Part shown: positions 35,641 to 47,945 of the stretch, piece after piece
Numbering within the stretch: position 1 is the stretch's first letter
How the letters are laid out: each line of letters opens with the position of its first letter
Assembly (NCBI GenBank): GCA_032158295.1
Contig: CM063258.1
Span: forward strand, 935,001 to 999,000
Source of the DNA: Pycnopodia helianthoides
Taxonomy: Eukaryota > Echinodermata > Asteroidea > Forcipulatida > Asteriidae
DNA length: 64,000 nucleotides
Direction: 5' to 3'
The notes under the pieces: model-generated
Seen by the model: only the letters and a program-made list of their open reading frames with translations
What the model was told of the DNA's origin: nothing
The model's database searches: none
Translations under genes and position numbers: made by a program

Positions 35641-37104
35641 AGCCTTACAATGATCGGTAATTTTAAAATTTTATCGTGAAAGATGGTGGCATTATGATTA
35701 CAATTGAGTCTCATGATAAAAACCAACGAGATGTGATTATTTTTCCGCCCACCCAGCCTCACTTAGGTGATGCTGGTCTTTAAAATAAGATAAGATCTCT
35801 ACACTTCTTTAATTCCAGGCAGCCTATCTTCCTCCCACCTCCCCCCCCCCCCAAAAAAATAAATATAGATATTCAAGTCGTCTTATTCATGCACATCCAC
35901 AGACACACAACAAATTTAATATGCCCTTTTTTTCCCCCTTCGTTGTGTGTTGCATCCCTCATACTTTTTTTTTTCTTATTTTTTTTCTCCTTCTTTCCCC
36001 CCAACGGTTATAATAACAAAACACACGAGGGCTCCGCGGCCCGTCGTTCCTGCTGTCACCACCCCGTAATGGCGTCATCAAATATTAAAAACGGATAATA
36101 ATCCACTTCAAGTCATTTTTGCTGATGAGCACTTTCGGATTGCCATGTCGGAGCGCCATAATGGCATATGAAATATTCAACGGTGTGAATAATCGGCCTT
36201 AAGAGTCATCAACTCATGGGGTGATTAGTAGGGGGGGGGGGTGGTGAGATGTAGAGGAGAGAGGAGGAGGAGGGGGGGGGGACAAAGATAAAGAAGATGA
36301 AGTGGACCTTTGTAAAATATGCGGTGAATGATTCATACGCTCAAAGACAATGCCTTGTCGCCTTGTACTTCGGAAGGACTGTACTTGAAGACATATGTGT
36401 GTTTTTGCCGTTTCATTGTTCTGCACGGGACTTTGGATTGAATATTTCATCGGCATGTGCTCACTTTCTTTGATTCTTAAGAAGCTAAGGGAATCAATTA
36501 GTGAAAAAGTGGACAAATGAAACAGACGACGGAACAAATGTCTCGAACGCCAAAATTTGCATAAGCCAAAGGAGCCGTGATGTGTTTTCGTTAAAACCCA
36601 ATGAAAGGCCATTCGGAATTATCAATATTCTGAAATTTCAATTAAAAAAAAAAATTCCCAACAAATTTTTGACTCGCCTTCCGTTACAATGCCTGATTTA
36701 AAAAATTTGTTTCTTTGTTTTGCCAATGACTTTTTTAAAAGTAAAAATATTAAAATAGATAATGCTTTGCTCTTACAAACTTGCTGCATGGCACTGATCA
36801 GTTTACATGAAATCACTCGGTAGTATAAAGCGAGGAAAGTTGGAGAGTAATTAGTTTTCCTTGGGACCCTCCCCACTCTCCCCACCCACCCCCCATGTAA
36901 TCCCTTTCTCTGCTAAGCAAATTTTCCATTGATGCTCACTAGAGGGCGACATTTGAGCTGTACATAAACAGAAGTCAACGGAGTTCATTGACTTAATGGG
37001 CCATTTCGGCGCAGTGACCCTGATGCTGATAATTGTTATTGTCAGGCAGTGTGCATGTAGTGAGGTGGTTTCCCAGCTACTGTTAGCCTGTAGGCCATCA
37101 GCTG
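35641..37104. promoter_or_regulatory. Gene-free tract with candidate conserved elements
   Basis: 36030-36230 (CGCCATAATGGCATATG, AATATTCAACGG, GTGAATAATCGGCC) and 36310-36620 are repeat-free and complex. Between them is a G-rich purine tract (36229-36285). A good CTCF-like core TCACTAGAGGGCG lies at 36936-36948. Open frames here lack any recognisable domain. Confidence 0.3.
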
Positions 37105-37302
37105 GGCCTAATTTCATAGAGCTTCTTAAGCAGAAAAAGTAGCTAAGCACAACATAGTTATGCTTATCAGACTAAGGTTACCGGCCAAACTACCATGTCA
37201 CATGTACAATTTGTGACTGGTATCCTGCTGAATTCTGCTTAGCAGAAATTGTTAAGCATTATTTTTTGTTTAAGCAGCTCTATGAAATTGGTCCAGGTTG
37301 GG
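37105..37302 (+). mobile_element. MITE family E, copy 4
   Basis: GGGCCTAATTTCATAGAGC and GCTCTATGAAATTGGTCC ends, with standard interior (GCTAAGCACAACATAG, AAGGTTACCGGCC). Confidence 0.8.
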
Positions 37303-37487
37303 TACAGTCACAACGCACCCGTCTGACCAGTCACTCGACCTTCTTGGTTTCTCTGTAGAATCTCTCTCAATATTTTGTCAAGATTTCAAATGTTTTTTCA
37401 TGAATCTCCCCTTTCTTTCAAATTTTCTTGAAAGACAAAGTACAGGATTGAATCATTAAAAGATCGTTTCAGATCAGAGTTTTAATC

Positions 37488-37760
37488 TGGGCCCAACGTC
37501 ATGGCTCTACTTACTGCGGAAATCCGCGCTTATGGTCACTGCTCTTCGCTTACAGTGTAAGCGTCAAATTTCTCGCTTTCTGTTTTATCGAAGAATGCTT
37601 AGAACTTGATTAATGTACGCCAGGTGCATAATTATATGCAAAACATCTTTGTTGACCTTTGAACTGCGCTTAAGTTAAGCATAGATTTTATGTTTCTGTA
37701 AGTGCTGATTTTTTGCTGACAGTAAGCAGAAAGCTTACTGTGAGCAGAAAGCTTACTGAT
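37488..37760. repeat. Family E-like variant
   Basis: GGGCCCAACGTCATGGCTC start, then GCTTACAGTGTAAGCG and tandem AGCAGAAAGCTTACTG. A diverged relative of family E; the right end is not clear. Confidence 0.45.
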
Positions 37761-38380
37761 TATAAACAAAGTTCATACCAATCTGCCAGATAATAATTTC
37801 CATGTGAAAGACCTCCAAAGTTGAGAAAATAGCATTTACTGTTTTCAAAACCCAATGTTTCAAAAATGTGCCAATTCCCTGACAGTATGTTAAACTTTTG
37901 TTGTTGTTTTTTTAATAAAACATGACCAAAAATCATACCAATGCAATCTGCCAGATAAAAATGTCCTCGTGAAGATTTTGAAATCGCAACTTAAAACAAA
38001 ATCTCTATGACCTATTTCGCTTGTTGCAATCCAGATGAACACGCATAAAAACATGTGCAAACTCCCTGACAACATGTGAAGCATTTTTTCATTGTTTTTT
38101 TCACTAAAACATGACCAGCTAATTTGGGAAAACTTTCACAGAGGTGTTGGAATGATGTGTTGATTGCATGGTTGAATTCACCGTTTCAAAACCCAAATGA
38201 TGTCATATTAACTGACCATCAGTACAAGGGAAGCACATTGGTTTACTCTTTTGGTTTGCTTATCGCTGTCAGTCACAAGAGGGCGCTGTTTACCATTCTA
38301 GTCGCAGTGCATTGCACACTGAATATAGCGGGTTTTTTTTTCAGTTCACTCATGAACTTGTACGGAACTGGTGCAACAGA
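37761..38380. other. Gene-free stretch with an imperfect internal duplication
   Basis: ACCAATCTGCCAGATAATAA (37778) recurs as ACCAATGCAATCTGCCAG (37938), and TCCCTGACA-TATG-TAAAC at 37875 recurs at 38052, so two diverged 160-bp units are likely. A CTCF-like TCACAAGAGGGCG is at 38273-38285. Confidence 0.35.
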
Positions 38381-39284
38381 GCATAATCTAAGGCACTGTG
38401 TTCGCTCAGGCGGCAAATCCATAAGTTGACAAATAATACTAGTTATTATTAGAAAGAAAGAAAAAAAAAAGTAGAAAACCTTGGAAAATGGATGCCATTC
38501 AATTCAGACGTCCGTCTGCAATTAGCCTAAAAGCAAAATATTATGACGATTAGCGCCTTCAATATGAGATGGGTTTGTAATGAATTGTCAAGTGAAGGCC
38601 GCATGCGATCACTTAACTTCTCATTTACGAGCGGGGGAGTTATCATTAGAATATGTCACAGTTGTAAGTTTGTAAAGTGATCGAGAATGAAGGATGATCT
38701 GCTCACTGATAAATTAGGATCGTTGTCGGAGTCAAAAGAGTTTCTTTTTTTGCTTTTTTTTCGTTGTGTGTGTTCTGTTAAAATTTCCGACATGCTTTTG
38801 TGTCACGGTTGGCTGGGAACAAAAGCTTATGCTCAGGATGATTTGCCGCTCCTCGGAATGGAAAATTTGAAACGTCGCTGAATAAGAATCTGTTACCCGA
38901 GAAGTTTATGAAAAAATTAATTTGTATTTTTTCGTTATTTTTGAACTGGGAAGGAGGTTTTGGACAGAAGTAGGATTTTTAAACTGTAAAAAAAAATTTC
39001 GAGAGAGAACTGATTCTGAGCTTCTGGGAAAATAGTTGAAGGGTTGTCGTCATCTTTGTTGGCAGTTGTCTCGCCAGTAGAACTACTAGTTAAGCCTGTC
39101 GTGTCGTTAGTCTGCCAGCTTTTTCACTGGCATACATGCTTGACGGTTTTTTTTCCACAAATAACTGAATAAATCATTGCAATGTAATTCGACCAGAAAC
39201 ACAACAAAAGGGGACCACTTTACATTCGTCATGTATTTTTAAAAAAGGAACTTTTTCCCCCAAAGTGTAATATTTTTGCTTGAA
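38381..39284. promoter_or_regulatory. Gene-free tract with a candidate conserved element (38480-38690)
   Basis: 38480-38690 is repeat-free with CTGCAATTAGCC, TTATGACGATTAGCGCC, GGTTTGTAATGAATTGTC and GAGTTATCATTAG. No exon is recognised. Confidence 0.3.
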
Positions 39285-39657
39285 TAGCTGTAGTTTTTGA
39301 GAAATGAGTAAAAACAAATAGTTTTGATCTTAAGAGCTCAAAAACCCATCGTTGAAAACAGTAATCAAAGTTTCTTCCCCCACTATTTCCTTGTGACACC
39401 GATTATCGATTGAGCTGAAACTTTCACAGGTTCGTTACTTCATGCATATGCTTGGCAGGCCTTCAACTTAAACGGAGGCCATGGACTCTGTTGCCCTGAT
39501 CTTGGCCTCAGTGCCCCTTCAACTGTTTCCGATAGACTTTAAGATTTCCGGAAGTGCCCTTTGTAAAATGAAGCTTGCCTTGCCCCTCTCAAAGATGAAA
39601 TTCCAGGCCTGCTGGATCACATAAAGTGCAGATACTGGTCTTTAAACGATTACGAAT
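39285..39657 (+). mobile_element. Family D-like element interrupted by family J
   Basis: TGTAGTTTTTGAGAAATGAG, CTTGTGACACCGATTATCG and TTGAGCTGAAACTTTCACAGG precede the break at about 39460. After the insert the element resumes with GGATCACATAAAGTGCAG. The nested family J copy is 39460-39612. Confidence 0.6.
39460..39612 (+). repeat. Family J copy nested in a family D element
   Basis: Bounded by CAGGCCTTCAACTTAAACGG and TTCCAGGCCTG, so AGGCCTG occurs inverted at both ends. This gives the clearest view of family J boundaries. Confidence 0.7.
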
Positions 39658-41290
39658 GTTGTTCACATGCTTCAAAGGAGAAATCATTCTAACTTGTAAA
39701 TACATAATAATGTACAGACCTAAAGTGCAGAGCATTTTTACAGAAAGTATTTGATTGTATTATGTTCTCTCTCAGCTGTAGCGTTCAGTCTGTGCTCGTC
39801 ATTGTCCATGCCTCAAAGTTTCTTACCTCTCCACACAGCACAGGATGTTGATTACAATCCCTGATATTAAATTCCTGAGATAATTTACCCCTAATAGCAT
39901 TTGTCAGGCAGTTGTGAATATTTCTTAACAAGATCTGTCCGGTAAATCGTCATCAATTACCGAACACTTCTTGATGATTTAACCCCTGATTAAAAACCCT
40001 AAATCCCTTGTAATAACATAAGCAGCGATGAAAGTAAAGTACAGTTGGCTTTGTGTTGCTTATCACCAACTTCATGTAATCTTGTTACAACAGCAATAAA
40101 CGCTGCTACTTAACAGCAGTTTCACAATATTTCTTCTCTCGTTTGCGTTTTTAATATTGTTATTATCTTTTTTTGAGTAGACTGACTATTTTTTTGTATT
40201 TGAGAGCTTGTCGTATACGCCATTGTTGCCGTCTTGCTGTTGCCTCCATTTGTCTCGTTGATTAGACGTCACTGTTATGCAGAGTAACTTTTTTTTTTCT
40301 TCTCTCCGTACATTTTTGCCCCGGACGGACGAGTAGGTTTTATAAAGGGAGGGCTATCACCTTGATTGGCGTATAATATGCAGCAAGGGGGTTTGCATTG
40401 AGATGGGATGGCTATCACAACGTGCTGGCCCATGCTGACCCTCTGTGCTGAACATCTGCTCAATGTAAGGGGAGAATTCCCCAGCCTCCCCCCCCCCCAA
40501 TTCCGCTTTCCATCAGGCCAGCGAGGAGAAATCATCGTACACAATCACTCAGATGGATAAGAGTGGCAGAGTGACATATTGAGCATGCAAACATTAACGC
40601 CACTTTTTTCTTATTGGCCTTATAAATGGCCTGTTCTTCTGTCTCATCCAAGTCCAAACCACGGTCGATGGAAAATAACCGACACCCCCCCCCCCCCCTT
40701 GATGTCGTCATCTACAAGTTGAGATATACAAGCAGCCGGGCATCTTGAGTTGACACAGTCCGTCATGTAGCTGACGCTGTTAGGGGTGACTCTGAACAAT
40801 GGGTTGGAGTGGCGCTTCAGAGCACTATGGTGTTTTCACTGTAATAATCAGCTCCGATCCATTGTCCGCCATTGTTTGCCTGTTTGTGTTCTGGAAGTAC
40901 GCCATCGTCTGTGGCCATTCAAATTGGGCAGGGGATTATTGCATCCTACTCATGCGTGTGTTATTTTGACAGCCTTTTTCCTCAGAATTTTTTTCTTTTT
41001 TTTCTTTTTCCTTTTTTTTTTTTCTTGCTTATTTTTTGTTATGGTTTTCTTATATACCAGCGGGGGATTGCCTGCAAATTTATTCATGGTCCTGTAATTA
41101 CCGTTTGACTTGGCAATGGGGTTTTGATTACTTCCCAATCTGCTGCCCCTGTAAACGGCCAAAACTACATTGTAGGGATGGCCAGGAAGAAAGAAAAGTA
41201 TGTTTAAGGGGCTCCCGTATGGCGGGATTGTGTATTTTACATGATTATTTTCCCCTCAGAGTGTATCACGACACCAAATAAGCCAAGAGA
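39658..41290. promoter_or_regulatory. Gene-free tract rich in homeodomain-type sites
   Basis: 39770-40130 has TTGATTACAATCCC, GATATTAAATTCC, CCCCTAATAGC, CATCAATTACCG and CCTGATTAAAAACCC. 40320-40620 and 41050-41170 (CCTGTAATTACCG, TTTTGATTACTTCCC) are likewise repeat-free. Poly-C runs at 40488 and 40686 and a T-rich tract at 40985-41040 separate them. No exon seen. Confidence 0.3.
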
Positions 41291-41459
41291 GAAATTAATT
41301 TGAATCTTTAAGAATATTTATACAATTCCAATACATTACAAAGTTTCTGATTTTACACCCTAAGCCCTCCACCATCACAAATGCACAAGCCCCCCTCCCT
41401 GCTTTCTCAAACACTTTTGTAACTGTCCGAGAAATGAACTGACAATTATAAATTTAATA

Positions 41460-41905
41460 GCCAACTTGGTGCGAAAAACGTTTGCACAGTTACTAAGCAA
41501 TCTCGTATGAAATGGTATTAAAAAATATGCACGTAATCCGGAGGTTGTTGGTTCAAATCCTGCTCTCGTCAATTTGTCTTTGTTCAACCCCAAATTATTC
41601 AAAATTCACCCAGTCAGTTTCCCTTGTGGTTTATACTTGATATTTGAAATAAAAAAAGTTGCTTGAAAAAGGTGATCCCCTGGCAGCGGCTTCCCAGGTT
41701 GTATTGTAAACTTGGGTGTGATCCCTGGCTACAGAGCAGTTACTGGTTGAATGGCTTCTGACTGGCAACCCTGAACAAAGATATTGACAAAATAGAGAGA
41801 CCACCAACATGGGGCTAGATAGCTCAGTTGGTAGAGCGCCGGCACGTTAATCTGGAGGTCGTTGGTTCATATGCAGCTCTTGTCAATTTTTCTTTGTTAA
41901 AATTA
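41460..41905 (+). mobile_element. tRNA-derived SINE type 1, two tandem copies
   Basis: The first copy keeps the box B end (GGTTGTTGGTTCAAATCCTGC, then CTTTGTTCAACCCC). The second has a full head: GGGCTAGATAGCTCAGTTGG, box B GGTTCATATGC. Body words CACCCAGTCAGTTTCC and TGTGATCCCTGGC lie between. Confidence 0.7.
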
Positions 41906-42429
41906 TAAAAAATATGTATATACTAATAACAAAGTATCCTGCTTATTTCAAAGGATGACATCATTGGTTTCTGAAACAAAAATGTAATTTCCATCCTCTA
42001 GCTTTCAATAAATAACATCCAATCAGCCTGTGAAATCTTCACCCAATAAAGTGTTTCAGTTTTAGAGATAGTGCTCTTGTTGTGTTGGGGAAATTGTGCA
42101 TGCCCGTGTACGTGCTTTATTTAGATTGCGGCAATGGAAATAAAAAACATGGTGATTCTGGAGGTCTTCAATGCTTTTTATCTTGACTATGACAGAGTTT
42201 CAGGTGCACATATTTCTCCCTGACAGATCGTATGTGCGGTGTGAGTTTTCTACATCTTATAATTCGTGAATTTTTTGGATTGAAGCTAGGTGACAAAGAT
42301 TTTCCCCCAACAATTAGCAATCATGTATTTTGTCATTAGTGAGTCTGTTTTGTCTAATCTGTTCTAATCAACACTTATGCTGGAAGGTTGATGACCTCAA
42401 GTTAAAGCTCCAATGATGATTAGTCATCT
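41906..42429. other. Gene-free stretch
   Basis: AT-rich, nothing recognised. Confidence 0.25.
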
Positions 42430-42875
42430 GTGCCTAATTTCATAAAGCCTGCAAGCAGACGTCTTTTCTGCTTACCGGGCGGCCATTAGCAGAATTTGTA
42501 TTTCATAAACACTTCGAACTGTAAGCAAAGCAAAAGGCACGCTAGCTTGCTGGCGGTTTTTGTAAGCAGATGAGTGATGCAACAACGCCAATCCATCGGA
42601 ACCTGACACCACTGTCAAATCATCTCAATTGTTTATGAAACACACTTTTGCTTACACTTTTGATTTCATAAACACTGCTAAGCGTAGGCAAAGCAAACGA
42701 AACGGAACGCTAGCTTTCCGGCAGTTCTTGTAAGCGGCTGAGTGATGCAACAATGCAAATCCATTGTGAATGTGCAAAACTTCTGGATTGTTTAGGAAAT
42801 ACCTCTGCTTACTTTGCTTTTCTGCTAAGTGCAAAAATTTGCTTAACGGTAAACAGCTTTATGAAATTTGGCTGG
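42430..42875. repeat. Family E-like composite, two diverged units
   Basis: TGCCTAATTTCATAAAGCC opens it and AGCTTTATGAAATTTGGC closes it. TTTCATAAACACT-CGAACTG and the AACGCTAGCTT-C-GGC words occur twice, suggesting a tandem or nested pair. Confidence 0.5.
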
Positions 42876-43465
42876 GGGAGGTGGAAGGGGGGAGGGAACC
42901 AGTCAAAAACTAATACAGTAGGATGTGTACTTTGGCTGGTTGCCATTTCTGAGAGCTTTTCGAGATTGGCAAATGGCAAGTATTAAGTGCCGCTTTTCCA
43001 GGCAATTTTTTTTTTTGGGGGGGGGTACTAATTGAACATCTATTCAATTCAATTTAATTTGTCTATAAAATAGAAATTTGCCTTGTCGAGCATGCTCAAA
43101 ACATCAAAAATACATTACAAATTTTACAGAATAACAAATAATGCAGAAGAATAACAATATTTACACTCAATAAGAATTAACAACTGTCTTTGTACAAGAG
43201 CACATCAATCCATTTGACATAATTGGACTAAACACATCAGAAAAAAAGAATAATTTTTTACATTGTAACCAGAAACCAGTGCTCCATACAACCCCCCTGT
43301 CACCCACCCCTCTGCTGTACCCTCTGTCCCTGAGTTACTGACTGTCGTTAAAAATACGGATAGAATGTGGTAAAAAAGAGTTTAAATATCTACTAGTTCT
43401 GCACTTTGAACTTCTCAGCCACCTACCATGGAGAGCCTAATTTTGTGCATTGTGATCGATGCCTT
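42876..43465. other. Gene-free stretch
   Basis: Poly-T/G run at 43008-43026, then AT-rich sequence. Nothing recognised. Confidence 0.25.
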
Positions 43466-43741
43466 TTAAAGGCACTGGACACTATTGGTAATTACTCAAA
43501 ATAATTGTTAGCATAAAAACTTACTTGGTAACGAGCAATGGAGAGCTGTTGATAGTATAAAACATTGTGAGAAACGGCTCCCTCTGAAGTAGCGTAGTTT
43601 TTGAGAAAGAAGCAATTTCTCAGTAAAATATTTGAATTGATTTTGAGACCTCACGCGTGAGGTCTCGAAATGTTATCTCGCAACTTCGACGACCAATTGA
43701 GTTCAAATTTTCACAGGTTTGTTATTTTGTTAAGTGTCTTT
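43466..43741 (+). mobile_element. MITE family B, shortened copy
   Basis: TTTAAAGGCACTGGACACTATTGG to AAGTGTCTTTAA, lacking the GTGCATATGT segment before the right end. CGAGACCTCACGCGTGAGG is a tight hairpin core. Confidence 0.8.
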
Positions 43742-43866
43742 AAAATGTTTAACTTTACACCAATTTAACGTGAGGTTAGAGACTTTTTCTTCCGCTTTCA
43801 TAATGACTCTTAAAAATTAGTAAATCACAACACTGGGTTTGACCTTAGAAGCCCTCTTTAAAGGCA
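43742..43866 (+). mobile_element. Family F right-end fragment
   Basis: TTACACCAATTTAACGTGAGG to GACCTTAGAAGCCCTC abuts family B, as in the nested copy at 30555-31402. Confidence 0.5.
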
Positions 43867-44530
43867 TGTTGCCTCAATCTCACAAAATGTTGCAGTTTTG
43901 AATTGCTCCTTATCCTTTTAAGAGTTGTTCATGCAAAAAAGAAAAAAAATTGTTTTGTAATTAGTGAGTATGGTTAAAAAACCCCATAAATTTGCCTCTT
44001 GAAATGCAACCAGCGGAACATATGGTCCGCCATTTTGTGGAGTCATAAATTTGGATCTACACAATAGCAGACCGTGTTCTGTCATGAAATTACACAAAAG
44101 CCACACAATTTGAAGAGATAATGATGTGAATCACTTTATTCTACTTTTAAATATCTGTCCAAACATGTTCATTTAAAAAAAAAAAAAAAAAAAAAGCCCT
44201 AATCCGAATGCAACTTGCGTCTTTAAAGGGATACGTCTTTGATTTGGTGCTTTGCGCTGTGAAAAACGTTTGTTATGAATTGAATATGTTTGGAAAGATG
44301 TTTAAAAAGTTGAATATAATGATCCACACAAATATACCTCGAAATTGTGTGGTTTTCCCTTTTACTTTGTAAGCTAATAGGGTCCACCATTTTCTGGAGT
44401 TAAAATTTGTGGCATATTTGTGTAGACATTGCACTCTACTTTTAAAACGTCTTTCCAACCTTTTTCATTGCATAACAAACGCTTTTTATGGCCCAAAGCA
44501 CCCAGTCCGAATGCAACGTGTCCCTTTAAC
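43866..44530 (+). mobile_element. MITE-like family G, two copies in tandem
   Basis: The first copy (to about 44227) ends AATCCGAATGCAACTTGCGTC + TTTAAAGG. The second (44223-44530) starts TTTAAAGGGATACG and ends GTCCGAATGCAACGTG + TCCCTTTAA. They share CCACCATTTT-TGGAGT, CTACTTTTAAA and the GCAAC ending, and meet at one shared TTTAAAGG. Confidence 0.65.
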
Positions 44531-47500
44531 CTTTTTAATCAAGTTTGGTTATTTGGATGTGTTAAACCGCGCCACTCTTGTGAGGACATTTTGAGTGTAG
44601 TATCTTCAGGTAATTATTAGTAACGCTTCTGGTATAAATATAACACAAATTGAGCAATTAACAAATTTATTTTAAAAGCTTCCCGTACCCGAGATTGCTG
44701 CAGTTGATTTTCCACTTCAAGAAAATTCTATGCCCTTCCTAAATGAGGGGGCTGTGCTGTGAAAGAAAAAACGACACAAATCTTAACAGGATTGCGTCTC
44801 TTTGTAACAAATAAATGCCACGTTGTTGTGTTCGACTGCTAGCAAGTCATCCGTCGCCGCTTTTTTGTCATCTCTCTTTCTCGATTCCCGTCATAAAACC
44901 TCGCTGTATAATAACATCTTTAATGCTTTTACTTTGGTGTCTCGGACATTTTCTGCTTTTGAAGAATATCGAACACAACGAGTCGCTCCCACAATTGGAG
45001 ATGACATTTAATTCAGCAAATGGACCGGAGCGTCTTTTTCCACCCAATTGCTCCCTTACGCCTTCTAGCGCAGCTCTAAAATGTCCGTCTTGCTTACCGA
45101 GGAAGAAAAAATGAAGTGAAGGGGGAAGAAGATGGGGGGGGGGGGTTGGGAGAGAGAAAAGAAAGAAAAAAAAAAACTTGAGTCTGTTCTTTGACGGTTT
45201 AACCGCTGGACTCTCTCCCGCGACTTCAAAGTCAATATCTGTAATTGAGTGTTGCTTGGATCCGACATAAAAACCTGCGCAATTGTTCCAGGCTCTCCCC
45301 CGCTGATCCCAAAAGGGACAGGCAAGGGGGAGAAAAAAAAATGAAATTACAAACTCATCAATTTGCCAGTGACCGCTTTGAACCTTGGGGTTTACAATGG
45401 ACGCCCTGGCAGTGACAATCAGTCACATTGTGCCCGTGGCAGCGCGCGCGGCTAATCATGCCAGCATTTAGTTCCCATTAGGTTCCTCTAACAGCCAGCT
45501 TTAGCGTGGATCAATCCTCTTAATTTCTTCCCCAATTTTCCAAATTGGATAGCGTTTATTTGCGCAAACAGAGAACGGGGGCTTTTTCCCCCCTCATCTC
45601 CCCTCCCGGTTTGAGGGACTTGTCGGTATTACATATGAGACACAAGTAATTATGAGCAATTTGCGCTACGAGAAGGAAAACCCTGTCTTGTCTTTGAAAG
45701 GTCCAAGTTAACGGGTGCGACTGGTGTGGGGAATTTGTTGAAATATTATATGGTCGGGGAAAAAAAAGTTATGAAAAGAAAAAAATAGCCTTTATTTTCA
45801 ACACCGGACTAAAAAGTCGGGGAGGAAGTCTGAAGGGTAGCTCTAGAGAATGAGTTGACGTGCCCGCAGGGCACTGGTCTGGTACTCCCCGTCTTGTGAC
45901 AAATTTTTTATTTTTTTGTATTTTTTTATTGCATGTCTTGTTTGCCGTTAGGCACGGAGTAAAATCTCCCTTACAGGCGTGACGATGAGGTGATCGGTTA
46001 TCCGCTTTAGCTGCTACCCAATCAGCATGATGGGTAATCGGACAACTCACAAAACATTAGAAAAAAAAAAAAAAAAAAAAAAAAAAACGGGTTCCACTGT
46101 CCGACTCTAGAGGAGTATATCTCAAATGAGCTTTTGTGTACACGAGACTAAGCAGGCTTGAGTGTGATAGAGAGAAGATAATGTGTGGCCGTCATCAAAT
46201 ACTCATGTGAATTGTGCGAGTGTAATGAAACCCGTTGATGCATATGCCGTAACTTGTGTACACTTATAATTGTAAGGGGTACCTTTTTGTTCGTGTTACC
46301 AGTGAGGTGTAAACATTCCTCACTTTGCTAATGAGTGTTTCTGACCTGTTTGATTGGACATTTTTTTGTGTCTTTCTTTTTATTGGAGCAAGTCTTTTTT
46401 TATTGGGGGCGGCTGTTTAGCAGGTTTACTTGAGTGTTGCTTTATATAGTTTTGCCTTCTCTCTTCCGCAAAGATTGTGTGTCCTTTTTAAAAATGTTTA
46501 TCAAAGTTATAAAATGACTGAGGTACTGGCCTAGCACACATGATTTCATCTGGTACTGGCCTAATACAACTTCAACAAAATAATAAGTGCTTTGAGACGC
46601 CCTGGAATAAAGCACTATATAAAAACGAGTTATTGCTATTATTATTAGAAGTAATTCTGTAAGCGTAGGATGGTGACTGGTGTAAGTGCAGAATTGATTA
46701 AGATGAGTACAGCCTTCCTATTCTCTTGTTTTCAATGAACACACCACACAACCAACTTGTGAAGATTTTCATCAAATAGTATGTGTTGTCAGAAGACACT
46801 TTTGTCAGGAGACAGATTCATTTTAGTCAGTGGTTTGGTGCATGTTTTTATTTGGACTCTGCAAATGTGTTTGGGGACCCTTCCCTCACCTGAAGGGGGT
46901 ACTAGACAGGAGTAGTTCTCAGGACCGATTGCACTTGCATCAAGTTTTGTGAAGAGGATGTTTCGCGATTAAAAAAACATCCGCGTTTACTTCAATCATC
47001 CGGCCGTACAATACAATAGTGCATTGGCCTCTCATCCACAAGTTACTCTGTTGCACACAAAGATTGTGTGAACTGCTAAACAAAAAAAAAAGAAGGAAGA
47101 AGGACCTTTCTTGTTCTGGCGCTGAGTACTCTCCCTTTCTCTTGGACGGTGTTGTGCTGGATGCGATATATTGCTTGGGCCTTGGAGTACCCAGGGAAAT
47201 TAGTCAAGTTGTAGTGCTTATATGTAAAACTCCTTCGTTCCGTTTTTTTGTAATTTTGAGAAAAGCTGGATTGACGACAGCTTGACTTGGAACATTACTT
47301 AGGGTGAGATCGACATAAACTAGTTCAGTGTGACCGGCTATCTCTTTTGATTAGATTAGGTAAATAAGATGTTTTGACAAACTGAGATCTCCCGTCGGGA
47401 TCGTGTATGGGGTTTTTTCCTCTTCCGTGACGGGTAAATGTTTCTATGACGTTTTTTTTTTTTTAATGGAGCAGAGTGGTTTAAATCGTGAAGCTGTTTG

Positions 47501-47589
47501 ACTTCTCCCCAAAAAAGGATTCTTTGAAGTTGGCAAGGCGAGGCTAGTTTTAAGTGGCTATGTGGTGTGTGCTTTTTTCGGTGAAGATT
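44531..47589. promoter_or_regulatory. Gene-free tract, repeat-poor, with candidate conserved elements
   Basis: The longest repeat-poor stretch. 45360-45720 (GCGCGGCTAATCATGCC, TTTAGTTCCCATTAGG) and 46090-46480 (CGTTGATGCATATGCCG, CTTTGCTAATGAGTG) are the best candidates. A purine tract (45100-45175) and a poly-A (46057-46087) lie between. No exon is recognised on either strand. Confidence 0.3.
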
Positions 47590-47945
47590 ATGCAAATGTC
47601 AAGTAATAAACCACAAGGGAAACTGACTGGGTTAATTTTTCAATTGTTTTGGGGTTGAACAAAGATAAATTGACTAGAGTGGGATTTGTACCAAGGACCT
47701 CCGGATTAAACGTGTTGTCGCTTTACCAACTGAGCTATCTAGCCCTATGTTGGCGGTCTCCCTATTTTGTCAATATCTTTGTTCGGAGGTACCATTCAGA
47801 TCAAAGCCATACAACCGTTACCTGCCATATAGCCAGGGATCACACCCAAGTTTATGATACAACTGGGAAGCTGCAGCCAGGAGATCACCTTAAGGTGATG
47901 CAACTTTTTTTTCAATTATCAAGTAATAAACCACATGGGATTTTA
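47590..47945 (-). mobile_element. tRNA-derived SINE, type 1, near full length
   Basis: Reverse copy: GGGTTGAACAAAGATAAATTG, reversed box B and box A (CTTTACCAACTGAGCTATC), then GGTCTCCCTATTTTGTC and CCAGGGATCACACCC. AAGTAATAAACCACA-GGGA occurs at both ends (47604 and 47920), a possible target-site duplication. Confidence 0.75.

Noticed and set aside
36214..36612. 132-codon open frame on the reverse strand
   Set aside because: The C-terminal half is translation of a purine-rich low-complexity tract and the rest has no recognisable feature.
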